Counted from the first letter of the stretch, positions 48,965 through 60,000 are shown. The stretch is 64,000 bases of DNA from Solanum dulcamara (GCF_947179165.1 NC_077247.1:11855501-11919500), one strand, 5' to 3'. Notes: generated by a model not told the origin, from the letters alone. Made by a program: numbers and translations.

Positions 48965-49060
48965 GATGACACATGGAAGCAAGAGAAGATGACACATGGC
49001 AGTAGGAGAAGAGGACACATGGCAGTAGGTGGTGAAGATACGTGGCAGCAGGTAATGTAC
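48965..49060 (+). promoter_or_regulatory. ACACATGGCAG repeat array in the K U3
   Basis: Four to five units of 22-27 bp of the type GATGACACATGGCAGTAGGA follow one another and end in a palindrome with arms near ACCTACTTGG at about 49058-49078. The array ends about 130 bp before the TATA word at 49212. Equivalent arrays lie at 53531-53600, 54188-54255 and 61985-62070. Confidence 0.62.
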
Positions 49061-49211
49061 CTACTTGGACCAAATAGGTGATGCACCTTCTTGGGTGGAC
49101 CCCACCACGCCACGTGGTAGCCATGGAGTAGATACATGGATGATGTGGCCCAAGGAGGACTGGACACGTGTCAACCTTAGGGGATGCCATGTGTTACCCT
49201 CTCAGAAAGGG

Positions 49212-49219
49212 TATATATA
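49212..49219 (+). promoter_or_regulatory. TATA box of LTR K
   Basis: TATATATA follows GAAAGGG and precedes CCTAGTTAATGACTAAGG, shared with Q (62228) and the LTR fragment at 53750. Confidence 0.6.
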
Positions 49220-51826
49220 CCTAGTTAATGACTAAGGAATTCATTCTTGTCTTCTATACTTAGAAAAATAGAGAGAAAACTAGAGAAAAGAGAGAAGAAG
49301 GCTACAGCCATGGCTTCTTCAAGGAGGAGCTTCGATTTTTACTCCGTAAATTAATTATCTAAGGTTTTCTATGATCAAATAAAGGTGTTTAACAATGTAA
49401 CTTACTTGTAAGGGCATCAAGAAAGTAAAGCGAGCAGCCCATTAATTTTCAGCCATATTGAGGAGCTCTCGAGGTCGGTTTTCAGCAAGGTAAGGTTCTT
49501 CCTTTTGAATTGGAGTTAATGATATTGTAATGGAAATATTACTTGTGTTAAATTAATTTGGAAGTACCAAAATTGCATAATTATGATCTATGTTGAAAAT
49601 GAACGGAATTAAATTCGTTCTGGTTGAATTAAAATTGAGTAGTGTTGTTATTATTATGGTATTGTATTCGAAGGTAATTTGGGTGTGTTAAAGGGCTGAA
49701 AACGTGGGTATGAATGAATATACATGCTGCTGGTTGCAGCCACGTGATGCTCCATTCCGTGTGGTTAAGATTTTGCGAAATAAAGATTGAAAACCCTATT
49801 TTAGTGTCATGGTTTTGGGCGAGCTGTTTGGAGCTTGTATTGCGTAATGTTGAAGTGATTTAATTGTACATAACTGCTGGTTATTGTTGTTGATATGGAT
49901 GTACCAATCGTAGGTGTAATTGGAAGTTCGGATAGGGAGAGTTATAGGGGAGATGCTGCCCGATTTTCATTAACTTCTTAACTAACTAATAGACTAGTTG
50001 AGAAAAGCGAATAAGGAAATAATTCCTATGGAAAGATTGATGTAGATATAGAAGCTGGAAAGTCGAGGGTTATTAATATTAGCATTACTTTCGTGTCAAA
50101 TAGGTTTAGAGGGCGACGAAGCAAGTGTGGTTACGATTAATCCATAAGAGGTATGTAAAGCTATCCTTCTTTTCTTTTAGTATGTCTTATCCATAAGTGG
50201 CTTGTATATAAAATGTGGGGATAATTCCATTCATAAAACTCCAAGTACTATTCATAATTCTTATCCACTCCTTGATGTTAGAACTCCTGCAATAATGGAG
50301 TTATTGCCTTTCAAGTCTTCTATGTGATGAAAAGTAGTACATGTAAAGCCTATCTCTTCTTTCTTTTGTAATGTCTTAAATGTAAGTGAAATGAGATATG
50401 ATATGAGTTTGGAGTTAATTTCATTTATAAGTTCTGGGTATAACTCGTGACTCATATTCACTTTTGAATATTAAAGGTCTTAAAGTAGTTGAACTACTAC
50501 CCTCGAGCCTTCTACATGTTGAGTAGTAATTGGATGTGTAAGCTCCTATTCCTAAGGGCTCTATGTTGATAAATGTCTCCGATTTTATAAGCTATGTAGC
50601 ATTACCTTGATGCACGTCTATGATGTGTGAGGCTCCACATGATATGATCCCTAGTGACCTTTAGAGGGTACTTAAGACAATTACTACCCTGATCTTCAAG
50701 TGACGATTCACTTGACTATTTCATGGAGTCTCAGATAATGATTTAACTTGCATATGGTTACTCACTACTCTACTCATGCATGTTGTTAATATATCTTCCA
50801 CCGAGTCCCACAATGGGCCAGGTATGTTAATCGTATATAACTTTACTACAAATTCATCGAGTCCCGAGCTGGGTATGATATATGTATACGATGGTATGAG
50901 GATATGATTATTCACTGAGTCCCTTGTTAGAGGGACGGGTACGATATATGATGATATGATGACATGGTTACGAGACCGAGTCCTATAATGGGTCATACAG
51001 TATAAATGACACTACTCTCTTCACCGAGTCCCTCTCTAAAGGGATGGATACGGTATATATATATATATATATATATATGCACATGATGACATGATGACAT
51101 ATTTGTAACATCGAGTTCTATAATAGGCCTGGTATGGTATATGATGATAATACACATGCCTCCATTTTATAAGATGTAGGTACAGTTGTTTATTAATTGT
51201 TATACTTGTCTCTTGCATCCCTATGTCAGCTATAATCTCCTTTTGGTATTTTGTGGTATTTTATGCTTTACATACTCAGTACATATATCGTACTGACCTC
51301 TCTCTCTTCGAGGGACTGCGTTTCATGTCCGTAGGTACAGACACATATTTTGGGGATCCACCAGCTTAGGATTCCACTTAGTGAGTTTGGGAAGAGCTCC
51401 ATTGTATCGGAGCCTAGCTTTTGGTACTAAACCTTTGATGTATATATTTATTTATTCAGGGGTACGGTGGGGGCCCTATCCCACCCTATATTACTGTTAA
51501 TACTCTTAGAGGTTTGTATACATGTGTGTGGGTTGTGTATATATATGTGTTCAGTTGTGTCTATATGACTTATGTTTTGGGATGTTCCCTTTGTCATGGA
51601 AGCCTTGTCGGCTCGCGTGCCTGTTTATAATGGGACGATTCCACATGCTATGATAGCCTCATCAGGTTATATGTTATGTTGCCTATTGATAAGTTGTGAC
51701 CCCTTTAAGAGATAAGTTGTGCCAATAAGTGACCATACAATGAGTTTACTTATGGTTAACAGAGGTATACGCGAGTGTCCAGTTTGGACACCCATCATGG
51801 ACTATGGGTTTGGGTCATGACAAAAG

Positions 51827-51838
51827 TAGTATCAGAGC
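51827..51838 (+). other. Primer-binding site after LTR K
   Basis: TAGTATCAGAGC lies 4 bp after the LTR end, a one-base change from TGGTATCAGAGC. It begins a leader alike to that of Q. Confidence 0.82.
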
Positions 51839-52507
51839 AGTTTATCCTCGGAGTATCTAAAGACTGTGTCTAGTAGAGTCTTATTTATCGGTGTGTTGTT
51901 CACCACATCTATAGACGAGAGGCTATAGGATATTTAGGATGTTACATTTCTTTCATATCTAAAATCATACGATAGAGCTATATTATTAGGATAATCCCTC
52001 CCTAACAGACTATTATATGTACGGCGATGCCTTTAAGGGAAGATTGTTCCTAACCTCTTTTCCTGTAGGTAGGTACAAATCATTGTGAAAGATGAAGAAG
52101 TCAGCTTCAGATAGTGGAGGGGGTGTGGAGAAGGCCCTTAGGGTACATTCAGGACCTCAAGCTCCATGATTGAGTAGGAGGATCCCCAGTTATTCTATTA
52201 AGACCGATCCCTCGGAGGACCCAACGACACTTCCCAAGAGTGTTTGATATCCAGGGAAGTGGTTTTGGAAGCCATACCAGTTGCTCTTGTAACAAAACAC
52301 CATGTCAAGCCAGTTACCCTAGTAAGTGTTATAGAATATTCAAGCCCCCTGTCTTGGTCATCGGGAAATCGAGAGTTACTGGTTATCTTTGCTTCTCGGG
52401 TTCAAGTGGGGAAGATGATGAAGGACGGATGAGTAGATGGCATACAGATGAAGACGGGGAGCACACTTCACTTCCTACATCACCAGATCGGACTAGGGAC
52501 TGCTCGA
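51839..52507 (+). pseudogene. K-family leader and unrecognised reading-frame remnant
   Basis: 51839-52050 matches the Q leader 56845-57030 (CTCGGA, GTCTAGTAGAGTCTT, CACCACATCTATA). From 52090 the sequence leaves Q and reads KKSASDSGGGVEKALR, then RRIPSYSIKTDPSEDP, and in another frame REVVLEAIPVALV and RELLVIFASRVQVGKMMKDG (52244-52432). I do not recognise the protein; acidic and proline-rich pieces of this kind occur in retroelement N-terminal frames, but that is a guess. Stops and frameshifts show decay. Confidence 0.5.
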
Positions 52508-53530
52508 CTACAGGTATGGGAGAGTGATGTGTATAGTTTGTGTGTTGGATATATAAGAAAATGTCGTCATTTTATCTTATGATTAATATAGGGAGCCCTA
52601 TATGGCTATGATATAATATTATATACGTGTGTGTTAGCCTTGTGAGGCATTATTGGTATTTCTTATGGGCAAGTCTTGAGATGATATAAATATATGTATA
52701 TATTGGCTCTGTGAGGCATTGTTGGCATTTTCTACATGCAGGTTTGAGATAGTAAGAAATACAGAGGAAACTCTGCTCAAATTTTCCCGAAAAAAAAGAG
52801 AGAATGATATAGAAGTTCATAATATGCCTTAGAAGTTGATACCGATAGGGTGAGCTTATTATGTTGAACTAAAGTTGAAAGAGGTACCCTCCATGTTATC
52901 GGTGAGGGGAACTACTTTTACTTGGGGAGTTTTATTGCGGAAGAAAACTCTTGTTGGAGGGCAAAGGGTCCAGCAACGGAGTTTCACTTTTGTTGAAAAG
53001 TATAAAGCCCTCAACCCTTAGTTGTGAAGTAGATACTTTTTTCTCGACTCAAGAATGAACCTAGAGGGAAACCAGGTGAGTCAAGAACTAAAAAGTACTG
53101 TGGTGCTTATTAGATTCTAGTTTCTTCCTGGTGGTGGTTGAAAAATGTTGTATGGTAAAATTTTAATAGTTCTTAGTCGACTAATTGGAGATGTAACTTG
53201 TGAATGGAAAACATAAATTTGTGGGCTATTCAAGGTCATGTGTTTCATGTGTTGATGATTAAATACTAGAGTGATTTAGAAGGGTCGGTGATACAAAGGA
53301 ATGATTTAAACAAAGGTTAAGTACGTTCACTTCATCGAGTCTAATTAACCCATAGTAGGAATCGTGAAAAGGTTAAAAAGTGTTATACTGTGGGATTGAA
53401 TGCGAACAGGATATGATGTGGTTTTTGGGAAACAGAAAAGCTAATCGAGAATGAATAAGAAGACTTACGCAGATTTATAGGGAAAGTTCAGACTAAAATG
53501 TCAGTGGTAACGAAATTAATGGGGCCCACC
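52508..53530 (+). other. G1-type long leader segment in the K region
   Basis: 52580-52745 holds two copies of the unit with GGCTCTGTGAGGCATTGTTGG, and 52745-53200 matches the reverse complement of G1 31680-32220 (words AGAAATACAGAGGAAACTCTG, GGGAGTTTTATTGC, CTTCCTGGTGGTGGTTGA). No coding domain is seen. 53200-53530 has no match elsewhere in the window. Confidence 0.7.
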
Positions 53531-53887
53531 AAGATACATGGCAGTAAGAGAAGAGGACACGTGGAAGTAGGTGGTGAAGACACATGGCAGTAAGTGATGT
53601 ACCTACTTGGACCAAGTAGGTGATGCACCTGCTTGGGTGGACCCCACCCCACCATGTGGCAGCCATGGAGTGGATATATAGATAAGTGGCCAAATGAGGG
53701 CTGGACACATGTCACCCTTAGGGGATGCCATGTGTCACCTTCTAAGAAAGGGTATATACCTAGTTAATGACTATGGAATTAATTCTTATCTTCTACACTT
53801 AGAAAAATGGTTAGAAAACTAGAGAAAAGAGAGAAGAAGGCTACGGCCATGGCTGCCTCAAGGATGAGCTTCGATTTTTACTTCATA
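53531..53887 (+). repeat. K/Q-family LTR fragment (U3 to leader)
   Basis: It matches 49000-49345 of LTR K, including the ACACATGGCAG units, a perfect palindrome with 10-bp arms ACCTACTTGG and one central base at 53601-53621, the TATA region (53750) and the AAAGAGAGAAGAAGGCTACG leader. It is joined at about 53887 to the start of the Q 5' LTR. Confidence 0.82.
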
Positions 53888-54412
53888 AATTAAACCCTAC
53901 ACTTTCGTACATTGGAACATGTTTTTTTTCTTTCTCTAAAAGATTTCCATGTGATCTATGTTATCTATGAAGTTCTATGTGAGTAGCGATGGTTGGAAAT
54001 AGGTTTAGAGGGATTGGAAAGGAGTTGGAGGTCAAGTAGTGAGTCGTGGTCATCTACCTACTTATGTAAGCTACCGAATTAGATGCCTTACATACTTACT
54101 CTACTTGAGTACATACCAAGCTTACATAGTAAGGATTACATAGGTTCTTAAAGTAAGATGAGATTACGAACCTGCAAAAAGGAGAAGATGACATGTGGCA
54201 TCAAGAGAAGATGATATATGGCAGCAGGAGAAGAGGCCACATGGCAGCAGGTGATGCACCTACTTCGACCAAGTAGGTGACGCACCTACTTGGGGGTGGA
54301 CCCCACCCTGCCACATGGCAGCCTTGGAGTGGGCACATGGATGTGGTGGCCCAATAAGGGCTGGACACATGTCATCCTTAGCGGATGACACATGTCACCC
54401 TCTTAGGAGGGG

Positions 54413-54438
54413 TATATATATATATATATATATATATG
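54413..54438 (+). promoter_or_regulatory. TATA region of the Q 5' LTR, expanded to a TA repeat
   Basis: GGGG followed by about 12 TA units and GTTGATGACTAA stands exactly where K has a single TATATATA word. The expansion may have altered promoter spacing. Confidence 0.6.
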
Positions 54439-55789
54439 TTGATGACTAATTATTCACATCAACTTATACTTAGATAAAATTGAGAAAAATATTTTGAGAA
54501 AAAGAAAAGAGAGCTACAGCTAGGGTCCTTCAAGGTAAGCCTTCGATTTTTACTCCGTAAATTAATTATCTAAGGTATTCTTCGATTAGGTAATGGTTTA
54601 ATAGCATAAATTTCTCATTGGGGCAGCAAGGAAGTGATGCGAGTAGCCCACCAATTTTCAATCACGTTAAGGAGCTTTCGAGGTCGATTTTCAATAAGGT
54701 AAGGTTCCTTTTTTCGAATTGGAGTTAATGGTGTTGTAATGGAAATATTACTTGTATTAAATGAAGTTGGAAATAAGAGAATTGCATAATTATGTGTGAC
54801 GTTGTAAACAAGTGGAATTGAAGTCGTTTTAATTGGATTAAAGTCGAGTAGTGTTGTTATTAATGTGGTATTGTGTTTAACGTTAGTTTAGGAGTGTTAA
54901 AGGGATGAAAATGTGGCTATGAATGAAATATATGCTGCTGGTTGCATCCACATGATACTCTTCCATTAACTTCTTAAGTAACTAATAGACTAGTCGAGAA
55001 AAGCAAATAAGGAAATGATTCCTATGGTTGATTGATTATAGATATGGAGGTTGGGAAGTTGAGGGTTATTAATATTAGCATTACTTTTGTGTTAAATAGG
55101 TTCAGAGGGCGATGAAGCAAGTGTGGTTACAATTAATCCATAAGAGGTATGTAAAGCTATCATTCTTTTCTCTTGGCATGTCTTAGCCATAAGTGGTTCG
55201 TATATGAAATATGGGGATAATTCCATTCATAAAACTCCAAGTATGATTCATAATTCTTGTCCACTTCTTGATGTTAGAACTCCTGTAATAGTTGAGTTAT
55301 TGCGTTTGAGTCTTCTATATGATGAAAAGTAGTATACGTAAAGCCTATCTCTTTCATCTTTTAGAATATCTTAAATGTAAGTAAAGTGACATATGATATG
55401 AGTTTGGAGGTAATTCCATCTATAAGTTCTGGGTATAACTCGTGACTCGTATTCACTTTTGAATGTTAAAGGTCTTAAAGTAGTTGAACTACTACCCTCG
55501 AGCCTCCTATGTGTTGAGTAGTGATTGGATCGTAAGCTTTTATTCTTAAGGGCTCTATGATGATAAATACCTCTAATTGCATAAGTTGTGTGGCATTATC
55601 TTGATGCACATCTATGATGTCTGAGGCTCCACTTGATATGATCCCTAGTGACCTTTAGAGGGTACCTAAAACACTTACTAACCTGACCTTCAAATGACGG
55701 TTCACTTGACTATTTCATAGAGTCTCAGATGATGATTTAACTTGCATATGGTTACTCACTACTCTGCTCGTGCATGCTGTTAATACATA

Positions 55790-56186
55790 TTCCATTGAGT
55801 CCCATAATGGGCCGGGTATGTTAATCATGCACAGCTTCATTACAAATTCGCTGAGTCCCGGGCCGGGTATGATATATGTATACGATGATACAAAGATATG
55901 ATCATTAACCAAGTCCCTTAATAGAGGGCTAGGTACGGCATATGAAAGATCCACCGAGTCCCTCACTAGAGGGCCGGGTACGGTATGATATATATGATGA
56001 TATAATATGATGACAAGATTATATGATGATGACACCGAGTCCCATGATGGGCCGAGTATGATATAAATGAACACTACTCTCTTCACCGAGTTCCTCACTA
56101 AAGGGCCAGATACAGTATATAGGCATGCATATGAAAATATAGTGATACATTTGCAACACTGAGTCCCGCGACGGGCCGGGTATGGT
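55790..56186 (+). repeat. Array of GAGTCCC...GGGCCGGGTA repeats in the Q LTR
   Basis: Seven units of about 35-75 bp share the core ACCGAGTCCC, a spacer of 3-12 bases, GGGCCGGGTA, and a TATGATATA tail. Several form a hairpin (CCCTCACTAGAGGG). The same array is in K (50800-51130), G2 (40080-40615) and, on the minus strand, G1 (33470-33650 and the equivalent part of the 3' LTR). It lies in the transcribed part of the LTR, well after the TATA box. Confidence 0.85.
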
Positions 56187-56830
56187 ATGTGAAAATGATG
56201 TACATGATTCCATTTTATAAGATACAGGTACAGTAATTTGTTAAATGTTATACTTGTCCCCTGCATCTCTATGTCAGTTGTAATCTCCTTATGATGTTTT
56301 ATACTTTACATACTCAGTACATATGTCGTTGTGACCCCCCTCTCTTTGGGGGCTGAGTTTCATTCCCTCAGGTAGAGACACACATTTTAGGGATCTGCCA
56401 GCTTAGGATTCCACTCAGCGAATTGGAGAAGAGCTACATTGTACCGGAGCCTAGCTTTTGGTATTGAACCTTTGATATATATATACTATTTTTTTAGGGG
56501 TACGGCGGGGGCCTTGTCCTGCCATATGCTACCGTTAATAGTCTTAGAGGTCTATAGACATATGTGTGGGTTGTGTATATATGTGTGTTTAACTGTTTCC
56601 ATATGACTTATGTTTTTAGATGTTGCTTTTTTCGTGGAAGCCTTGTCGGCTCACGTGTGTGTTTATAATGGGATGACCCCCTATGCTATGATAGCCTCAT
56701 CGGCTTATGTGTTACATTGCCTATTGATAAGTTGTAACCCCCTCAGGAGATAGGTCATGACAATAAGGGTATACGTCATTATCCCACTTAGACAACCATC
56801 ATGGCCTATAGGGTTGAGTTGTGACAAAAG

Positions 56831-56844
56831 TGGTATCAGAGCAG
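56831..56844 (+). other. Q primer-binding site
   Basis: TGGTATCAGAGCAG, 4 bp after the LTR end, is a perfect match to the iMet-tRNA complement. Confidence 0.92.
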
Positions 56845-57027
56845 TTCATCCTCGGATTGTCTACAGATCGTGTCTAGTAGAGTCTTGTTTATTAGTGTGT
56901 TGTGCACCACATCTATAAATAGGAAGCAATAGGGCATTTAGGATATTTCCCTTCTTTCTTTCCTTACATCGTGCGATAGAGCTATGTTATTAGGATGATC
57001 TCTCATTAATATACCATTATGTTTACA

Positions 57028-58440
57028 ATGATGCCTCCAAGGAAAGCAGCAACTACCCAGAAGGGCATGTCAGTAGTGGGAGAAACTAATCAGACCCCAA
57101 GAGTTACTAGGGCTCGTGCCTAGTCTATGTTGGGGATTTTGCTCCAGTCGACAAACTCTACTATGCTGCCACCTCCAGCGGAGCTTAGAGCAGCAGCAGC
57201 TGCAGATCCTGAGACTCTAGTACCAGAGCCTCCAGCCCTACAGCCAGGTCTAGAGGATAGGGCTATGAGAGATGCAGAACAGTTGCTGACTAGATTAATG
57301 GCAGGACAGGATAGAAGGCATGGGCTAGGAGGGGATGATGCAGATAGACATGATAGTTTTAGGGTTCGTGACTTCTTAACTTGTAACCCTCCATAGTTTT
57401 ATGGTTGGAGACCTTCAGATGACCTACACGAGTTTATTTGATAGATGCAGCATACTTTAAGAATAATTAGGGCCTCTGAGACTGAGTCTGTTAAGTTAGC
57501 TTTATATCAGCTGTGTAACATAGCCGTTAATTAGTATGAGTCTTGGGAATTATCAACGGACAAGAGTGCTCCACTAGCAGTTTGGGATGAGTTTGTGGAA
57601 GCCTTTTTTGGCCATTTTCTACCTCCAGAAATGAAATAAGCCAGAGTTGATAGATTCTTATAGTGGAGGCAGAATAGCAAGAGCATTAGAGATTATAGCC
57701 TTGAGTTTGACTCATTGGTAAGATGTATACCCACTATTGTGGCTGATATGGCTGATAGGGTGCATCATTATATGATGAGGATGGATCATCACTTGATTGA
57801 TAGTTGTATGGTCATGGCTTCTCAGCCAGGCATAGATATTGCTTGCATACAAGCATATGCACAAGGAGTGGAAGATCGGCACAAAGGGCGTTAGCCCGAT
57901 AGAGATTATGACAAAGGCCAGCGTAAGAGAACTAGATCACCTAGTTATTATGGTGGCTTTCGAGAAGGTTAGCCTCTACAGTATAGTAGATATCCTTCCC
58001 AGCCGGCCCAGAGTGCACCCTAACAATTCACAGGTAGAAGGTTCAATAGCACAGGGTATTCAAGAGCCGATTAGAGCTCTAGGGTTTCAGGCCAGCAGAC
58101 AAATAAGGGTTTGCATCAGTCGAGGCCACCTTTGCCTCGGTGTTCTTATTATAGTAAGCCTAAATTTGGAGAATGTCGTGCTACTATAGGTGCTTTTTTT
58201 ACGTTCAGCCATCAAGGCTATGTAATGAGAGAGTGACCATTCGGGGACAGCCCAGGAGGTGCAGTCTAGCCTACTGGGCCAGTTGCTGGTTCTTCTTCTT
58301 TGGTGGCTATGCGCCCTATGGGGCAGAGTACTCATGCATCAGCAGGTCGTGGTAGAGGTTGTGGTGGAACTTCTAGTTCTAGAGGTCCTTTGAATCTCAT
58401 TTATGCCTTAGCCAGCAGACAGGACCAGTAGGCGTCACCA
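57028..58440 (+). pseudogene. Q Gag, one frame with point stops
   Basis: The start MMPPRKAATTQ is at 57028; the frame then runs through an acidic/alanine-rich N-terminus (57127-57396, open 89 codons), RVRDFLTCNPP, FYGWRPSDDLHEFI, TLRIIRASETESVKLALYQL, WDEFVEAFFGHFLPPEM, DYSLEFDSLVRCIPTIV and MADRVHHYMMRMDHHLIDSC, the retrotransposon gag domain. It ends with a linker rich in Ser, Gln and Arg. The zinc knuckle is lost: CSYYSKPKFGEC and FFTFSHQGYVMRE retain spacing but replace cysteines. In-frame stops are TAG at 57121, 57394, 57442, 57532, 57661, 57892, 57970, 58072, 58267 and 58429; TGA at 57439 and 58234; TAA at 57637 and 58021. Confidence 0.87.
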
Positions 58441-58719
58441 AATGTGGTTACAGGTACATTATCAATCTTCTCTCAGGTTGTATACGCATTGATAGATCTA
58501 GGCTCCACTTTATCATATATATCTTTCTTTGTTGCTAGTAGAGTCGGAATGAAACCTGAATTAATAGACCTATTTAAGGTAGCTACACCAATAGGAGACT
58601 CTATTATAGTAAAGAAAGTATACAAAAATTGCTCGATGAGTGTATGTGGTCATCATACCTTGGCTGATTTGTTGGAATTAGATATGACGGAGTTCGACAT
58701 CATTATGGGTATGGACTAG
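58441..58719 (+). pseudogene. Q aspartic protease
   Basis: The open stretch has NVVTGTLSIFSQVVYALIDLGSTLSYIS in two overlapping parts, catalytic triplet D-L-G at about 58496-58504, then VATPIGDSIIVKKVYKNC and LELDMTEFDIIMGMD before a TAG at 58717 that stands where relatives have tryptophan. As in M1, the second residue of the catalytic triplet is leucine (codon CTA), one C-to-T step from the usual proline codon CCA. Confidence 0.82.
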
Positions 58720-59540
58720 TTAGCTTCTTATTATGCTAATGTTGATTATAGAAACAAAGTGGTTCGGTTCTAGCTTCTAAATGAGCCAAATATCGAATGG
58801 TTAGGGAATACGGTATCGTTGAGGGGAAAATTTATTTCATACATCAAGGCAGGAAAGATTGTTAGAAAAGGGTACATTTATCATCTAGTTCATGTGCACA
58901 ACCTGGAAGCAAAGGTACTGACTTTTCAGTCAATGCCAGTAGTCAATGAATATCCAGATGTATTCCCAGATGAACTCCTAAGTCTTCCTCTCAAATAGGA
59001 GATAGAGTTCACTATAGATGTGTTATCAGATACTCAGCCCATATCTATCCCTCCTTATCAAATGGCACCTGCAGAATTGAAGGAATTAAAGAAACAGCTA
59101 AAAGACCTATTAGAAAAGGGCTTTGTTAGGCCCAGTACATCACCTGCGAATATGTATTGATTATAGGCAGTTGAATAAGGTAACAATAAAGAATAGATAT
59201 ACCCTCCCCAGGATTGATGACTTGTTTGACCAGTTGCAGGGTGCTAAGTGTTTTTTGAAGATAAACCAGCGGTCAGGCTATCATCAGTTACGAGAACGAG
59301 AAGTGAATTCTGGTTGACTTCAGTAGCATTCTTGGGGCATGTTATTATAACGGATGGCGTTCGAGTAGATACAAAAAATGATTGAGGTCATAAGGGCTCA
59401 GCTAAGACCTATGACACCTACCAAAGTACGTAGTTTTCTAGGGCTAGCAAGATACTCCTGGAGATTTTTAGAGAAGTTTGCTTCTATTTCATTGCCTTTA
59501 ACAAGGCTAACTCAGAAGGCGGCTAAGTTCCAGTGGACCG
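58720..59540 (+). pseudogene. Q reverse transcriptase, catalytic palm deleted
   Basis: Up to 59155 the frame continues through [54 protein letters not shown] and [10 protein letters not shown], with TAG at 58771 and 58996. Then about 20 residues are missing and a new frame (59123-59317) gives [20 protein letters not shown] and [17 protein letters not shown] through YHQLRERE. Near 59303 the sequence jumps to [14 protein letters not shown], so the segment that includes the YIDD box is deleted. The rest (VRSFLGLA-like, LTKLTQKAAKFQW-like) runs to RNase H. Confidence 0.85.
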
Positions 59541-60000
59541 ATGCTTGTGAATGAAGCTTCCAGTTGCTAAAAGAGAAGTTGACTACGACCCCAGTTCTAA
59601 CTCTTCCTGAAGGACCGGATGGCTATATTATCTATTGTGATGCTTCCGTTTTTAGCCTATGTTGTATACTGATGCAACATGGTAAAGTCATAGTCTATGC
59701 CTCCCGACAGCTCAAGAAGCACGAAAGGAATTATCCAACTCATGATCTGGAGTTAGCAGCAGCGATTCATGCTTTAAAAATATGGAGGCACTATCTATAT
59801 GGCATACATGTTGATATCTGTATGGATCACAAAAGCCTCTAATACATCTTTAAGAAGAAAGAGCTGAATTTACGACAGAGAAGGTGGCTAGAGTTGCTGG
59901 AAGATTATGATGTTGACATCCTATACCACCCAAGGAAGGCAAATATTATAGAAGATGCCCTCAGCCATAAATCAATGTGTAGCTTGACAGATGTACAACT
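59541..60000 (+). pseudogene. Q RNase H
   Basis: 59564-59842 is open for 92 codons with [20 protein letters not shown], then [45 protein letters not shown] and [11 protein letters not shown] (the TDHKSL motif with T to M). After a TAA, RQRRWLELLEDYDVDILYHP and a broken ADALSHKS follow. All core acidic residues seen are kept. Confidence 0.84.

Larger units (their letters stand above)
48667..51822 (+). repeat. Element K LTR, complete
   Basis: This 3,156-bp LTR starts TGTTATACCCCAAACTTTCG and ends GGGTCATGACA. Upstream is a polypurine tract, as for a 3' LTR; downstream is a primer site and leader, as for a 5' LTR. One LTR thus serves two element bodies. It contains an (AT)n run at 51054-51078 and the GAGTCCC/GGGCCxGGTA repeats at 50800-51130. 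Confidence 0.9.
53888..56826 (+). repeat. Q 5' LTR
   Basis: This 2.94-kb LTR begins at about 53888 (AATTAAACCCTACACTTTCG, the TGTTAT start being mutated or lost at the junction) and ends GGTTGAGTTGTGACA. Relative to K it lacks a segment near 54955 (the GCTCCATTCC to GATGCTGCCCG block). U3 holds an ACACATGGCAG array (54188-54255) and a TA-run TATA region at 54413-54438. Confidence 0.88.

Noticed and set aside
55790..56186. CRISPR-like regular repeats
   Set aside because: Unit spacing is irregular, the units are diverged and shared by four LTRs, and the DNA is plant nuclear repeat sequence.
55715..56266. 183-codon open frame on the minus strand
   Set aside because: It is antisense to the GAGTCCC/GGGCCGGGTA repeat array of the Q LTR. 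The repeated residues come from the repeat period, and no domain is visible.
57839..58189. 116-codon open frame inside Q gag
   Set aside because: It is in a different frame from the gag domain, which is readable through its TAG stops across the same region.
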